This document shows, one piece after another, positions 27,469 to 35,844 of a stretch of 64,000 nucleotides of DNA. The translations under genes were made by a program, and so were the position numbers. The stretch comes from CADCTB01 sp963768975. Its GTDB lineage: Bacteria > Actinomycetota > Acidimicrobiia > Acidimicrobiales > AC-14. The stretch covers positions 186,001 through 250,000 of the forward strand of contig CAVYKB010000019.1 in NCBI GenBank assembly GCA_963768975.1, given 5' to 3'. Numbering within the stretch: the stretch's first letter is position 1; each line of letters starts with the position of its first letter. The notes under the pieces were generated by a model. That model was given only the letters and a program-made list of their open reading frames with translations. It was not told the origin of the DNA and ran no database searches.

Positions 27469-28359
27469 GTGGCCGACCGCCTACGACTGAGTCTGTACTG
27501 CCCGAGCTGACTTCCGGGCTACCACCTGCCGTTCCTGGCGGCAGCGGCGAACGGTCTGTTCGCCTCCTTCGATCTGGACGTCGACATCCTCGAGCCCGCG
27601 GGCGGCCCTGAGAACATCAGGCGGGTGGCCGCCGGCGGGGCCGACTTCACCCTGACCAGCGTGACCCACTACCTCACGGCGCGGGCCCAATCCGGGGATC
27701 TCTCCGCCCGCTTCGTCTCCGTCGTCGTCCGGCGCAGCCCGATGTCGGGCTTCGTCACCGCCGGTTCCCCCCTCACCACGCCGGCGGACCTTGCCGGGCG
27801 CCGGCTGGGCGCCCCGGAGCAGAGCCGGCTGGTGAAGGAGTTCCGAGCGGGGATGGACATGCTCGGCCTGGCCCCGCCCGTGCTCGTGCCCCACGACTAC
27901 AGCCTGGCGCCGGCGGCCATGGCCCGGGGCGAGGTCGACATGGTCTGCGACTTCGTCGACCTCCTGCCCCGCATCCGCCGTCAGGCCGGCGTGGCGGTGC
28001 GGGCCATCCCCCTCGGCCTCGACGTCTACTCCAGCGGGCTGGTGGCCGCCGACCGCATCCCCGACGACGTCGTCGCCCGTCTCCAGACGGCCGTCGCCGC
28101 CGCCCTCGAGGCCCAGCGGGCCAATCCGAAGTCCGGCCTCGACGAGCTTGACCGCCGCTACCCCGACGCCGACCCCTTGGAGGCCCTCGAAGGCTGGGAG
28201 CTGGCGGCTCCCAACATCTTCACGGGCCCGACTCCGGGATCCTCCGATCCCGAGACGTGGGTCCGCACCATCGCCCACATCGCCGGCGCCCACGGGCTGT
28301 CGGCGCCTGACCCCGACACAGTGTTCCGGCGGCAACTGGTCGACGTTTCCAACCCGTAA
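27469..28359 (+). pseudogene. NMT1/SsuA-type substrate-binding protein with in-frame TGA
   Basis: The protein sequence from GTG 27469 (ribosome site aaggga just upstream) reads ADRLRLSLYCPS, then TGA at 27508-27510, then LPGYHLPFLAAAANGLF and on without interruption to 28359. The whole resembles periplasmic-binding-protein-like domains of the NMT1/THI5/SsuA group (LDVDILEPAGGPENIRRVAAGGADF, the PADLAGRRLG hinge, RGEVDMVCDFVD). The family normally binds thiamine precursors, sulfonates or other small molecules. No start downstream of the TGA preserves the first lobe; GTG 27625 would lose about 50 residues. A TGG to TGA change is the simplest cause. The alternative, selenocysteine in a Cys-x-x-Sec motif, is discussed in the findings. 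No signal peptide is present. A peptide-type transporter follows 20 bases downstream. Confidence 0.7.
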
Positions 28360-28379
28360 CTCGCCAAAAGGAGCCGGCA

Positions 28380-29987
28380 TTGCGCACGATCCGAAAGCTG
28401 ACCGTCGTCCTGGTGATGGCGCTGGTGGCCGCGGCCTGCGGAGGTGACGACGACGACGGCGGCTCGGCCCAGACCGGCCAGACCACGCCGGCCGCCATCA
28501 ACGAGAACGCAGAACTGAAGGTCGGCTTTGTCGACGACCAGTACGTGCTGGAGGGGCCCGACGCCAGCCTGGGTGCCTACCCCCTCAACACCAACGTCCT
28601 GGAGACCCTTACCTACCTCGATGCCAACTACAAGGTGCAGCCCCGCCTGGCCGAGCGCTGGGAGTTCCGGCCGCCGAACACGTGGCGGTTCTTCCTGCGC
28701 CGGGGGGTGACCTTCCACGACGGCCAGGCATGGAACGCCCAGGCGGCCAAGGCCGGCATCTTCGACCGGGTGGCCCAGCGGCGGGGCGGCGGCACCATCA
28801 GGGCCGGCGCCAACTCCGTGGCCATCATCGACGACTTCACCCTGGACTTCACGCCTCTCACCCCAAATGTCCGGGTGCCCGAGCAGATCGTCCATCCCAA
28901 CAACGCCGCCATCGCCCCGGGGAGTGACCCGGGCAAGAAGCCGGTCGGCACCGGGCCGTTCAAGTTCGTCGAGTACCTGCCCAAGGAGCGCATCGTCGTC
29001 GAGCGCAACGCCACCTATTGGGGCGAGAAGGCCAAGGTGGCCCGCATCAACTTCCGCTTCTACCCGGACTCCAACGCCCGCCTGCTCGCCCTGCAGGCCG
29101 GCGACATCGACCTCGCCTACCAGATCCCCCGCGACGACGTGAAGGGCCTGAAGGACCGAGGGTTCACCATCCAGAACAGCCCGGTCGGCGCCTACCGCGG
29201 CATGTTCGTCAACCAGTTCGGCGATGCTCCGTTCGACATCCTGAAGGACGTCAACGTCCGCAAGGCGGTCAGCATGGCCATCGACCGCAAGGCTCTGGTC
29301 GACGGGGTGCTCTCGGGGCTGGCCACTGGCGACCAGACGTTCATCCCGCCGAGCGTGCTGGGATCGGCGGCCTCGGAGATCAAGGGCCACCCCTACGACC
29401 TGGCCGGGGCCCGAACGACCCTCGACAACGCCGGCTGGCGCGTCGGCTCCGACGGTATCCGGGAGAAGGCCGGTCGCAAGCTGAAGCTGGTGCTCGTCTC
29501 CGGCTTCCCGTCGGCCGAGGCCTTGCGGCCCACGCCGACCTTCGTGCAGTCGGAGCTGAAGAAGGTGGGTATCGACGTCGAGATCCAGGAGCGCCCCGAC
29601 GCAGCGTCGTTCCAGGCCCTCATGACCGAGAAGAAGGGCGATCTGTTCATCGAGGAGGGCAACCAGAACGACGCCAACGTCGGCTTCCTCCCCGTCCTGC
29701 TGCTCTACACCGGGCCGGGATCGGCGCCGGGGCCCTACGCCGGCATCTCGGCGCCGGGAACCACGTTCAACCAGCTGATCGAGCCGAGCATCTCCGAGCC
29801 CGACCTGGCCAAGGCCCAGCTCAGCGTGGCCCGGGCCCTCAACGAGCTCATCACCAACCAGGTCACCCTCATCCCCCTGGCCGGCATCTATCGGATCTAC
29901 GGGATGAAAGCCTCCGTCCAGGGCTTCACTGCTCACCCGTCGTTCCTCAACGTCAGCTGGCTGGGCGTGGGCGTGACCGGCAGGTAG
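28380..29987 (+). CDS. Peptide/nickel-type ABC transporter substrate-binding lipoprotein
   Basis: A 535-residue extracytoplasmic binding protein of family 5 (OppA/DppA). The lipoprotein signal ends at Cys20 (VAAAC) and an Asp-rich linker follows. Conserved features are LAERWEF..TWRFFLRRGVTFHDG, GTGPFKF, VRKAVSMAIDRKALVDGVL and AGWR near the second lobe. TTG 28380 is the start, with an excellent ribosome site (aaaggagcc). It is followed by two permease genes and belongs to an importer for peptides or similar solutes. The ligand cannot be predicted. Confidence 0.92.
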   Translation: MRTIRKLTVVLVMALVAAACGGDDDDGGSAQTGQTTPAAINENAELKVGFVDDQYVLEGPDASLGAYPLNTNVLETLTYLDANYKVQPRLAERWEFRPPNTWRFFLRRGVTFHDGQAWNAQAAKAGIFDRVAQRRGGGTIRAGANSVAIIDDFTLDFTPLTPNVRVPEQIVHPNNAAIAPGSDPGKKPVGTGPFKFVEYLPKERIVVERNATYWGEKAKVARINFRFYPDSNARLLALQAGDIDLAYQIPRDDVKGLKDRGFTIQNSPVGAYRGMFVNQFGDAPFDILKDVNVRKAVSMAIDRKALVDGVLSGLATGDQTFIPPSVLGSAASEIKGHPYDLAGARTTLDNAGWRVGSDGIREKAGRKLKLVLVSGFPSAEALRPTPTFVQSELKKVGIDVEIQERPDAASFQALMTEKKGDLFIEEGNQNDANVGFLPVLLLYTGPGSAPGPYAGISAPGTTFNQLIEPSISEPDLAKAQLSVARALNELITNQVTLIPLAGIYRIYGMKASVQGFTAHPSFLNVSWLGVGVTGR

Positions 29988-29997
29988 TCGGCGGCAG

Positions 29998-30951
29998 GTG
30001 TCGTACGTCCTCCGCCGATGCCTGCTGGTCATCCCCACCCTGCTCGGCATCTCCTTCCTGGCCTTCGCCATGGCCAACCTCGCGCCCGGGGATCCGGCGG
30101 TGGAGTTCCTCCGCCGGATTTCCGACCGCCAGCCGACTCCCGAGGAGGTCCGCCAGGTCCGTGAGGAGCTCCGCCTCGACCGGTCCATCGCCGAGCAGTA
30201 CGTGGCCTGGACGGGCAGAGCAGTGCAGGGCGATCTCGGCATCTCCTACTCGACCCGCCGGCCCGTCACTACCGAGCTTGGCCACCGCATCCCGTTCACC
30301 CTCCAGCTCACTGTCCTGGCCGCCGGCCTCGCCCTGCTGATCGCCCTCCCGCTCGGAATCATCAGCGCCCTCTACCGGAACCGGCTGCTCGACCAGCTGG
30401 CGCGGGTCACCTCGCTCGCCGGCGCGTCCATGCCCAGCTTCTGGCTGGGCCTCAGCCTGATCGTGCTGTTCGCCGTCCGGTGGTCGATGGTGCCAGTGGC
30501 GGGCCGCGGTGGTTTCGACAGCTACATCCTGCCGGTCGTCACCCTGGCTGTCGCACCCGCTGCAGTCCTGTCGCGCTTCACCCGCTCGACCATGCTCGAG
30601 ATCCTCGACGACGACTACATGCGCACGGCCCACGCGAAGGGCCTGACCGCGTGGCGGGCCGTCATTACCCACGGGCTGCGCAACGCCCTGGTCCCGCTCC
30701 TCACCGCCTTCAGCATCAGCCTGGGCCACCTGCTTTCCGGCGCGGTGATCGTGGAGACGATCTTCGTGTGGCCCGGCGTGGGCAAGCTCGGCCTCGACGC
30801 CATCCAGCAGCGCGACTACCCGATGCTGCAGGGCTTCGTCCTCTACGCCGGCGCCGCCTTCGCCGCCATCAACCTGCTCGTCGACCTGGCCTACGGCGCC
30901 ATCGACCCCCGCATCGCCGCCGCCGGCCGGGGCACAGGAGGGGCGGCGTGA
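29998..30951 (+). CDS. Peptide-type ABC transporter permease, OppB/DppB family
   Basis: A 317-residue inner-membrane permease with about six helices. It starts SYVLRRCLLVIPTLLGISFLAF, the usual OppB N-terminus, and holds the EAA-type motif that contacts the ATPase (DYMRTAHAKGLTAWRAV followed by HGLRNALVP). GTG 29998 lies ten bases after the stop of the binding-protein gene, and the next permease overlaps its stop by four bases. It forms the channel with the following permease. Confidence 0.93.
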   Translation: MSYVLRRCLLVIPTLLGISFLAFAMANLAPGDPAVEFLRRISDRQPTPEEVRQVREELRLDRSIAEQYVAWTGRAVQGDLGISYSTRRPVTTELGHRIPFTLQLTVLAAGLALLIALPLGIISALYRNRLLDQLARVTSLAGASMPSFWLGLSLIVLFAVRWSMVPVAGRGGFDSYILPVVTLAVAPAAVLSRFTRSTMLEILDDDYMRTAHAKGLTAWRAVITHGLRNALVPLLTAFSISLGHLLSGAVIVETIFVWPGVGKLGLDAIQQRDYPMLQGFVLYAGAAFAAINLLVDLAYGAIDPRIAAAGRGTGGAA

Positions 30952-31859
30952 CCGCGGCCGACATTGTCTCCGCCGAGACCGCGATCGTCATCCCGACGGC
31001 GGGCGACCCCACCCATCCCCGAGGCCGGATCGTTCGCGGCCTCCTGCACGACCGCACGGCGGTCATCGGGTTCCTCCTGGTGAGCATCCTGACCCTCGCC
31101 GCCGTGCTCGCTCCGCTGCTCAGCCCCCACGACCCCGATGCGGTCGACGTGGCCCGGAAGTTCCTCTCCCCCTCGCGCCAGTTCCCGCTCGGCACCGACC
31201 ACCTGGGGCGCGACGTCTTGTCCCGCCTGCTCTTCGGCGCCCGGCTCTCCATCGGCTCCACGTGCGTGGCCGTCGTCTTCATCAGCATCGTGGGCATCAG
31301 CGTCGGGATGCTGATCGGCTGGTTCGGCGGTGTCCTCGACACCGTCTTCGGGCGCTTCCTCGACATGTTCCTCGCCCTGCCGACGTTCCTGCTGGCGCTG
31401 GCCGTCACCGCCCTGCTCGGTCCCGGGCTGCGGAACGTGATGGTCGCCATCGTGCTGGCTTGGTGGCCCATCTACGCTCGGATCGTCCGCAGCGCGGTGT
31501 TGTCGGAGCGGTCCAAGCCGTACGTGGAGTCGGCTCGCTCCGTCGGCAGCTCGTCCTTCCGCATCATCCGCCGCCACCTCTTGCCCAACATCCTGGGGCC
31601 GGTCATCGTGTTGACCACGCTCGACCTCGGCATCGTGATGCTGGCCATTTCCGGCCTCTCCTTCCTCGGCCTGGGCGTGTCGCCGCCGGCCTCGGAGTGG
31701 GGCGCCATGCTCTCCGAGGGTCGCACCTACCTCAGCGTGGCGCCCAACATGATGTTCTTCCCGGGCGCGGCCATCTTCTTGATGGTGCTCGGTTTCAACC
31801 TCCTGGGCGACGGCCTACGCGACGTCCTCGACCCCCGCACCCGCCAGCGCCGCAGTTGA
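30948..31859 (+). CDS. Peptide-type ABC transporter permease, OppC/DppC family
   Basis: A 303-residue partner permease. A hydrophilic N-terminal stretch precedes helix 1; PLLSPHDPDAVDV and FPLGTDHLGRDVLSRLLFGARLS are hallmark OppC segments, and the ATPase-contact motif is YVESARSVGSSSFRIIRRHLLPN. The GTG at 30948 overlaps the stop of the OppB-type gene. The expected OppD and OppF ATPase genes do not follow; the next gene is a hydrolase on the other strand, so the energy subunits must come from elsewhere. Confidence 0.93.
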   Translation: MTAADIVSAETAIVIPTAGDPTHPRGRIVRGLLHDRTAVIGFLLVSILTLAAVLAPLLSPHDPDAVDVARKFLSPSRQFPLGTDHLGRDVLSRLLFGARLSIGSTCVAVVFISIVGISVGMLIGWFGGVLDTVFGRFLDMFLALPTFLLALAVTALLGPGLRNVMVAIVLAWWPIYARIVRSAVLSERSKPYVESARSVGSSSFRIIRRHLLPNILGPVIVLTTLDLGIVMLAISGLSFLGLGVSPPASEWGAMLSEGRTYLSVAPNMMFFPGAAIFLMVLGFNLLGDGLRDVLDPRTRQRRS

Positions 31860-31871
31860 ACCGCCGGCCGC

Positions 31872-32864
31872 TCAGGGACGCAGCACCCGCACCGCCCACC
31901 GCTCGATCACGTCGAGGGCCTCGGGCGCCATGGGCCAGCGCAGGCCCTCAAGGCTGACCCGGTTCCACACCCGCAGGGCCGGGTCGGCGGGCACCGGGTT
32001 GAAGTAGTGGTCCAGGCCGGGCAGGATCGCAAGTTCGACCTCGTCGTTGCCGGCGCTGTGGAGCACCCGGTAGGCGTTGAGGGCGTCGGCCACCGGCACG
32101 TTGAGGTCTTCGCCGCCGTGGAGGACCAGCGCCGGGCAGTGCACGTGGCGGAACTCCGACGCGTAGTCCGTCTCCAGGTCCTGGCGGGTCCGGGCCGTGC
32201 GCATGGTGACCGTCAGGTCCCGGCCCACCAGCGTCACCGACTGCTCGCCGCCCTGTGCCGCTTCGATGTAGCGCTCCATCTGCTCGCCTCGCACCAGCTG
32301 GGTGGGCAGGTTGGCCTCCAGCCATGACCGTTGCTCCGCGGTGAAATGGTCCCAGTGACGGGCGGGCCGCCCGAGGTTCCACCGCAGCATCTGCTCGATC
32401 GGCGACGCCAGGGCGCCGAGCAGGATGGCGCCGGCCACGTCGTGGTCGTCGCGGCACACGTGGCAGGCGGTCAGGGCGCCGGCGCTGTGGCCGGCCACCG
32501 CCACGCGGGCCGGGTTGACCTCCGGCCGGGCGCGCATCCAGGCCACGGCGGCGAGGGCGTCCTCCAGGTCGGAGTCGTAGTCGGTCTCCTCGGCCCGTCC
32601 GCCGGAACCCCCGAAGCCCCGCCGGTCCCAGCGCAGGGAGGCCACGCCGGCGCCGGCCAGCCGGTGGGCGATCCGCCGCAGGGTGCCCGGCGCCGGCAGG
32701 CCGGGGCTGCCCGGGGGCCAGCCCGGCTCGAGGTCCCCGTCGCGGGTGTCGGCCCCCGACCCTCCGAGCAGGGCCACAGCCGGCACGCCTGACGCGTCCT
32801 CGGGAAGGGCGAGCACGCCGGCCAGGTCGAACGCAGAGGGGACGGTGACCTGGTGCTCGCGCAT
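31872..32864 (-). CDS. Alpha/beta hydrolase
   Basis: A 330-residue cytoplasmic alpha/beta hydrolase. The nucleophile elbow is GHSAG with Ser127, the oxyanion region is GGSGADTRDG, and the acid and His are expected in LHGGEDLNVPVADA and LPGLDHYFNP. RWDRRGFGGSGG is typical of the dienelactone-hydrolase/BAAT-like peptidase S9 relatives. It converges on the OppC-type gene with a 12-base gap. The substrate is unknown. Confidence 0.88.
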   Translation of the reverse strand: MREHQVTVPSAFDLAGVLALPEDASGVPAVALLGGSGADTRDGDLEPGWPPGSPGLPAPGTLRRIAHRLAGAGVASLRWDRRGFGGSGGRAEETDYDSDLEDALAAVAWMRARPEVNPARVAVAGHSAGALTACHVCRDDHDVAGAILLGALASPIEQMLRWNLGRPARHWDHFTAEQRSWLEANLPTQLVRGEQMERYIEAAQGGEQSVTLVGRDLTVTMRTARTRQDLETDYASEFRHVHCPALVLHGGEDLNVPVADALNAYRVLHSAGNDEVELAILPGLDHYFNPVPADPALRVWNRVSLEGLRWPMAPEALDVIERWAVRVLRP

Positions 32865-32874
32865 GGGCCGCAGG

Positions 32875-33636
32875 TTAGGGGCCGGCCGCCATCCGCACCG
32901 TGGGGTGGGGGAGTGGCACGCTCCCGCCCGACCGCTCGTCGAGGTAGGCGGCCAGGCGGTCGTACACCTCGTCGCCCACCAGCCCGATCAGCTCGTCGGC
33001 CATGGCCCGGTAGACCGGCGCGGCGCCGGCGAAGGCCTCCAGCGCCTCGGTGCACCACCAGTGGAACTCATCGCCGCCCTCGCCCCAGTCCGAGCGCTTC
33101 CACTCGACAATGGTCGAGGTGATGTGCCCGCCCCCGTCGTCGCGCTCCTCCCGGCGCAGCGGCAGCTGCCAGCACACGTCGGGCTTGAGGTCCATGGGCC
33201 GCTCGCCCCGGTCGAGCGCCGCCCGGTGCAGGGCGCAGCCCGGCCCGCCGGCGAAGCCCGGCCGGTTCAGGAAGACGCAGGCGTCCTCCACCATTGGCGT
33301 CACCCGCTCGCCCTCGGCATTGGTCGTGACCACGCCCTTCGCCCGGCCCTCCTTGCGGAACTGCCACTGCTTGGCGGTCAGCGTCCTGGCCGCGGCCTCG
33401 ACCCGGGCCTCGTCGCCGGCGTCGGTGAAGTGGGCCCCGTACGAGCAACATCCCTGCACGAGGTCCGACGCCGGCCCGGTGAGCACACCCTGGCAGCCCT
33501 GACCGAAGATGCACGTCCACCGGCTCAGCAGGAACGTCACGTCGAACACCCACGTCCGCTCCTCGGTGGGGTCCTCGAAGGAGATCCACTCCCTGGCGGT
33601 TTCCCCGGCATCGGGCACCCGGGTCCCTTGGACCAC
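32875..33636 (-). CDS. Cys-rich conserved hypothetical protein
   Basis: About 253 residues from GTG 33636; a longer frame to 33735 has a low-complexity N-terminus that overlaps the M20 gene and is less likely. Cys residues cluster in four places: CIFGQGCQGV, GCCSYGAHF, DACVFLNRPGF with GCALH, and VCWQLPLR. The spacing suggests an iron-sulfur or zinc site resembling the YkgJ-like cysteine clusters. The second half contains EWKRSDWGEGGDEFHWWCTEA. I know related actinobacterial sequences only as uncharacterised. There is no signal peptide. Confidence 0.7.
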   Translation of the reverse strand: MVQGTRVPDAGETAREWISFEDPTEERTWVFDVTFLLSRWTCIFGQGCQGVLTGPASDLVQGCCSYGAHFTDAGDEARVEAAARTLTAKQWQFRKEGRAKGVVTTNAEGERVTPMVEDACVFLNRPGFAGGPGCALHRAALDRGERPMDLKPDVCWQLPLRREERDDGGGHITSTIVEWKRSDWGEGGDEFHWWCTEALEAFAGAAPVYRAMADELIGLVGDEVYDRLAAYLDERSGGSVPLPHPTVRMAAGP

Positions 33637-33691
33637 GCCCGTTGCTGCCGGCGGGGGCCCCTGCCCCGCCGGCGGGCGACCATCCCGCGCC

Positions 33692-35062
33692 CTAGCCAAG
33701 CCGGCCCAACTCCCCGAACAGCTCGCCGGCGGCAAGGATCCCCTTCCAGAACTGGTCCATCACCATGCGCTCGTTGGGAGCGTGGAACCGGTCGTCGGGG
33801 AGGGCGACGCCCAGGTAGAGCACCGGCGCGCCCAGGATCCGCCCCAGCGCCTCCTCCGGCCCGCTACCCCCGATGCGCGTGAACAGCGGTGCCTTGCCCC
33901 ACACCCGCTCGACCGCGGTGCACAGGGCGGCCATGGCCGGGTGGTCGACGGGCGTCAGCGCCGGCGCCACCCCGCCGGCCCGGGTCACCTCCACCTCGAC
34001 ACCCTCGCCGGCCTGCTCCCGCACCCACGCCTCGAACGCCGCCGCCACGGCATCGGGGTGCTGGTCCGGCACGAGGCGGAAGGTGGCGATGAAGCGGCCT
34101 GATGCCGGCACGATCGTCTTCACGCCGGCGCCTGCGTAACCGACCGAAATGCCGGTCACGTCGCACGTCGGTCGGGTCCAGATGCGCTCCAGGAGCGACC
34201 GTCCCGCCTCGCCCTCCAGCCGCCCGACGCCGGCCATGGTCTGCCACGCCGCCTCGTCGACGGGGATTTCCCGCATCGACGCCTCCTCGGCCTCGGTCAA
34301 CGGCCGGACGTCGTCGTAGAAGCCGGGCAGCGTCACCCGGCGCCGGTCGTCGTGGAGGGCGGCGACCATCCGGGCGATCAGGTGGGCCGGGTTGGGTACC
34401 GCACCACCGAACAGCCCGGAGTGCAGGTCCGCCGGCGCCGTCCGCACCGTGACCCCGAACGCCACCAGCCCACGCATGCCCACGCACACCGAGGGCACGT
34501 CGGGCGCCCACATGTCGGTGTCGGAGACCACCACAACGTCGCAGGCCAGCCGTTCGCGCTCGGCCTCCAGCAGCGGTTCGAAGTTCGGGCTGCCGACCTC
34601 CTCCTCGCCCTCGACCAGGAACTTCACGTTGACTGACAGGCCGGCGCCGGCCAGCAACCCGCGCACGGCCTCGACCTGGAACATGGTCTGGCCCTTGTCG
34701 TCGATCGCGCCCCGGCCCCGGAGCTCGCCGGCGGCCAGTTCGGGCTCGAACGGCGGTGTGGCCCACTCCTCCAGCGGGTCGACGGGCTGCACGTCGTGGT
34801 GGCCGTAGACCAGGACGGTCGGGGCGTCGGGGCCGGCGTGGAGGTGGTCGGCGTAGACCGACGGGAGGCCGGCGGTCTCCAGCACGGTGGCGTTCTCCAG
34901 GCCGGCGCCCGTCAGCAGGGCAGCGGTGAACTCGGCCGAGCGGCGGACGTCGCCGGCCCGGTCCGGATGGGCGGAGATCGACGGGATGCGCAGCCAGTCG
35001 CACAGCGTGGCGACGATCCGGTCGCGCTCGCCCTCGACCCAGTCGCCCAGCAGCAGGTTCAC
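33692..35062 (-). CDS. M20-family metallopeptidase (dipeptidase-like)
   Basis: A 456-residue di-zinc peptidase. Metal-binding motifs are VYGHHDVQPVD (first His and Asp), GRGAIDDKGQ (bridging Asp), EGEEEVGSP (catalytic and metal Glu), DTDMW, and a C-terminal HAPNERM with the last His. This is the M20 dipeptidase pattern, with a lid domain in the middle (LHSGLFGGAVPNPAHL). The product has no signal peptide. GTG 35062 is chosen; the frame extends upstream through non-homologous sequence. It most likely cleaves dipeptides or acylated amino acids in the cytoplasm. Confidence 0.9.
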   Translation of the reverse strand: MNLLLGDWVEGERDRIVATLCDWLRIPSISAHPDRAGDVRRSAEFTAALLTGAGLENATVLETAGLPSVYADHLHAGPDAPTVLVYGHHDVQPVDPLEEWATPPFEPELAAGELRGRGAIDDKGQTMFQVEAVRGLLAGAGLSVNVKFLVEGEEEVGSPNFEPLLEAERERLACDVVVVSDTDMWAPDVPSVCVGMRGLVAFGVTVRTAPADLHSGLFGGAVPNPAHLIARMVAALHDDRRRVTLPGFYDDVRPLTEAEEASMREIPVDEAAWQTMAGVGRLEGEAGRSLLERIWTRPTCDVTGISVGYAGAGVKTIVPASGRFIATFRLVPDQHPDAVAAAFEAWVREQAGEGVEVEVTRAGGVAPALTPVDHPAMAALCTAVERVWGKAPLFTRIGGSGPEEALGRILGAPVLYLGVALPDDRFHAPNERMVMDQFWKGILAAGELFGELGRLG

Positions 35063-35080
35063 CGGGCGTAGGGTACCGGC

Positions 35081-35269
35081 GTGGCAGGCGACGTCGACCA
35101 CGTGCGCGAGCGCCTGGAGGTGATCGCCGAGGAGCTGGCCGACCTGGCCCTCGACCGCCTCCGGGCCGCGGTCGACGGAGACGCCGGCGCCGCCGGCGAG
35201 GAACGGCGCATCACCCGGGCCCGCCGGGCGGTGGAGAAGGCGGCGAACCTGCTCGCCGCCGACGGCTAA
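35081..35269 (+). CDS. Small helical protein
   Basis: A 62-residue protein starting at GTG 35081 and transcribed away from the M20 peptidase gene, with 18 bases between the two starts. It is predicted fully helical: VDHVRERLEVIAEELADLAL, a flexible GDAGAAGEE linker and RITRARRAVEKAANLL. Charge patterning and third-position GC preference support a real gene. I do not recognise the family. Confidence 0.5.
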   Translation: MAGDVDHVRERLEVIAEELADLALDRLRAAVDGDAGAAGEERRITRARRAVEKAANLLAADG

Positions 35270-35373
35270 ACGCTCAAAGCGCCGATCTTCTTCTGCGCCA
35301 CCGACGCCTCGCGGCCCACGCCGGCGACGATGCCCCGGCGCCAGTCCGGCGTGAGCGGGCCGCGCTGGCCGCT
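35270..35373. other. Gene-free stretch at the edge of the scar region
   Basis: I see no complete gene here. On the minus strand an open stretch ending at the stop at 35268-35266 could encode TPDWRRGIVAGVGREASV and a few more residues, which looks like the end of some protein, but it is too short to assign and has no start. It may be a leftover of a deleted gene. Confidence 0.3.
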
Positions 35374-35613
35374 TTAGGCCGCCTCCACTCGGCCCGCCTC
35401 CGAGCTCGCGGCCCGCGCCGGCGACTCGGCGTGGTCCGGTGCTGCGACCAGGATCAGCTGGCCTGCCGGCCACCTCGGGCACGCGATGGCAGGCGCGCCG
35501 TGCCCGCCTCGCCACTCCGCCCGCGCCGCGGCTGAGCGCCGCACCAGCCCTGGACGGACGTGGGTGCGCCCCGCCCCTCGCACGACCAGCCGGTCCGATA
35601 CCTCTGCATGCAT
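35374..35613 (-). CDS. DUF1918-like small protein, divergent or decaying
   Basis: ATG 35613 is preceded by a strong ribosome site (ggaggtag), and the first residues MHAEVSDRLVVRGAGR match the beginning of DUF1918 proteins, small actinobacterial SH3-like domains. The remainder of the 79 residues is only loosely similar: the usual acidic linker and PPYLVRW segment are replaced by an Arg/Ala-rich stretch and PRWPAGQLILVAAPDH. That pattern suggests an eroded copy with compensating changes or a local frameshift. It lies in a scar region next to a dead recombinase. Confidence 0.45.
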   Translation of the reverse strand: MHAEVSDRLVVRGAGRTHVRPGLVRRSAAARAEWRGGHGAPAIACPRWPAGQLILVAAPDHAESPARAASSEAGRVEAA

Positions 35614-35673
35614 GCGCATCTACCTCCGATGTCGACCCTAAGTCGGTCCCTCGGCTTGTCAACCGGGAAAGTT

Positions 35674-35792
35674 GAGCGCCGTGTGCGTTTCTGGTCGTGA
35701 GTCCGGGCCACGCTGGTCGTGAGCGCCGTGTGCGTTTCTGGTCGTGATCCGGGCCGCGCTGGCCGTTTTCACGACCAGAAACGCACACGGCG
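35674..35792. repeat. Tandem 47-bp repeat and 24-bp perfect palindrome
   Basis: The unit 35674-35720 is repeated almost exactly at 35721-35766; the first 27 bases are identical. The second copy's 35724-35747 is then repeated inverted and without mismatch at 35769-35792, with a 21-base spacer, so the region can form a 24-bp hairpin. A second imperfect hairpin follows at 35810-35834. The element has the look of a dispersed intergenic repeat or the end of a mobile element. No other copy was seen in this window. Confidence 0.85.
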
Positions 35793-35844
35793 GGCTGGAT
35801 CGAGAAGGAGGAGCCTGGAACTTGCCAGGGCTCCACGACCGTCC

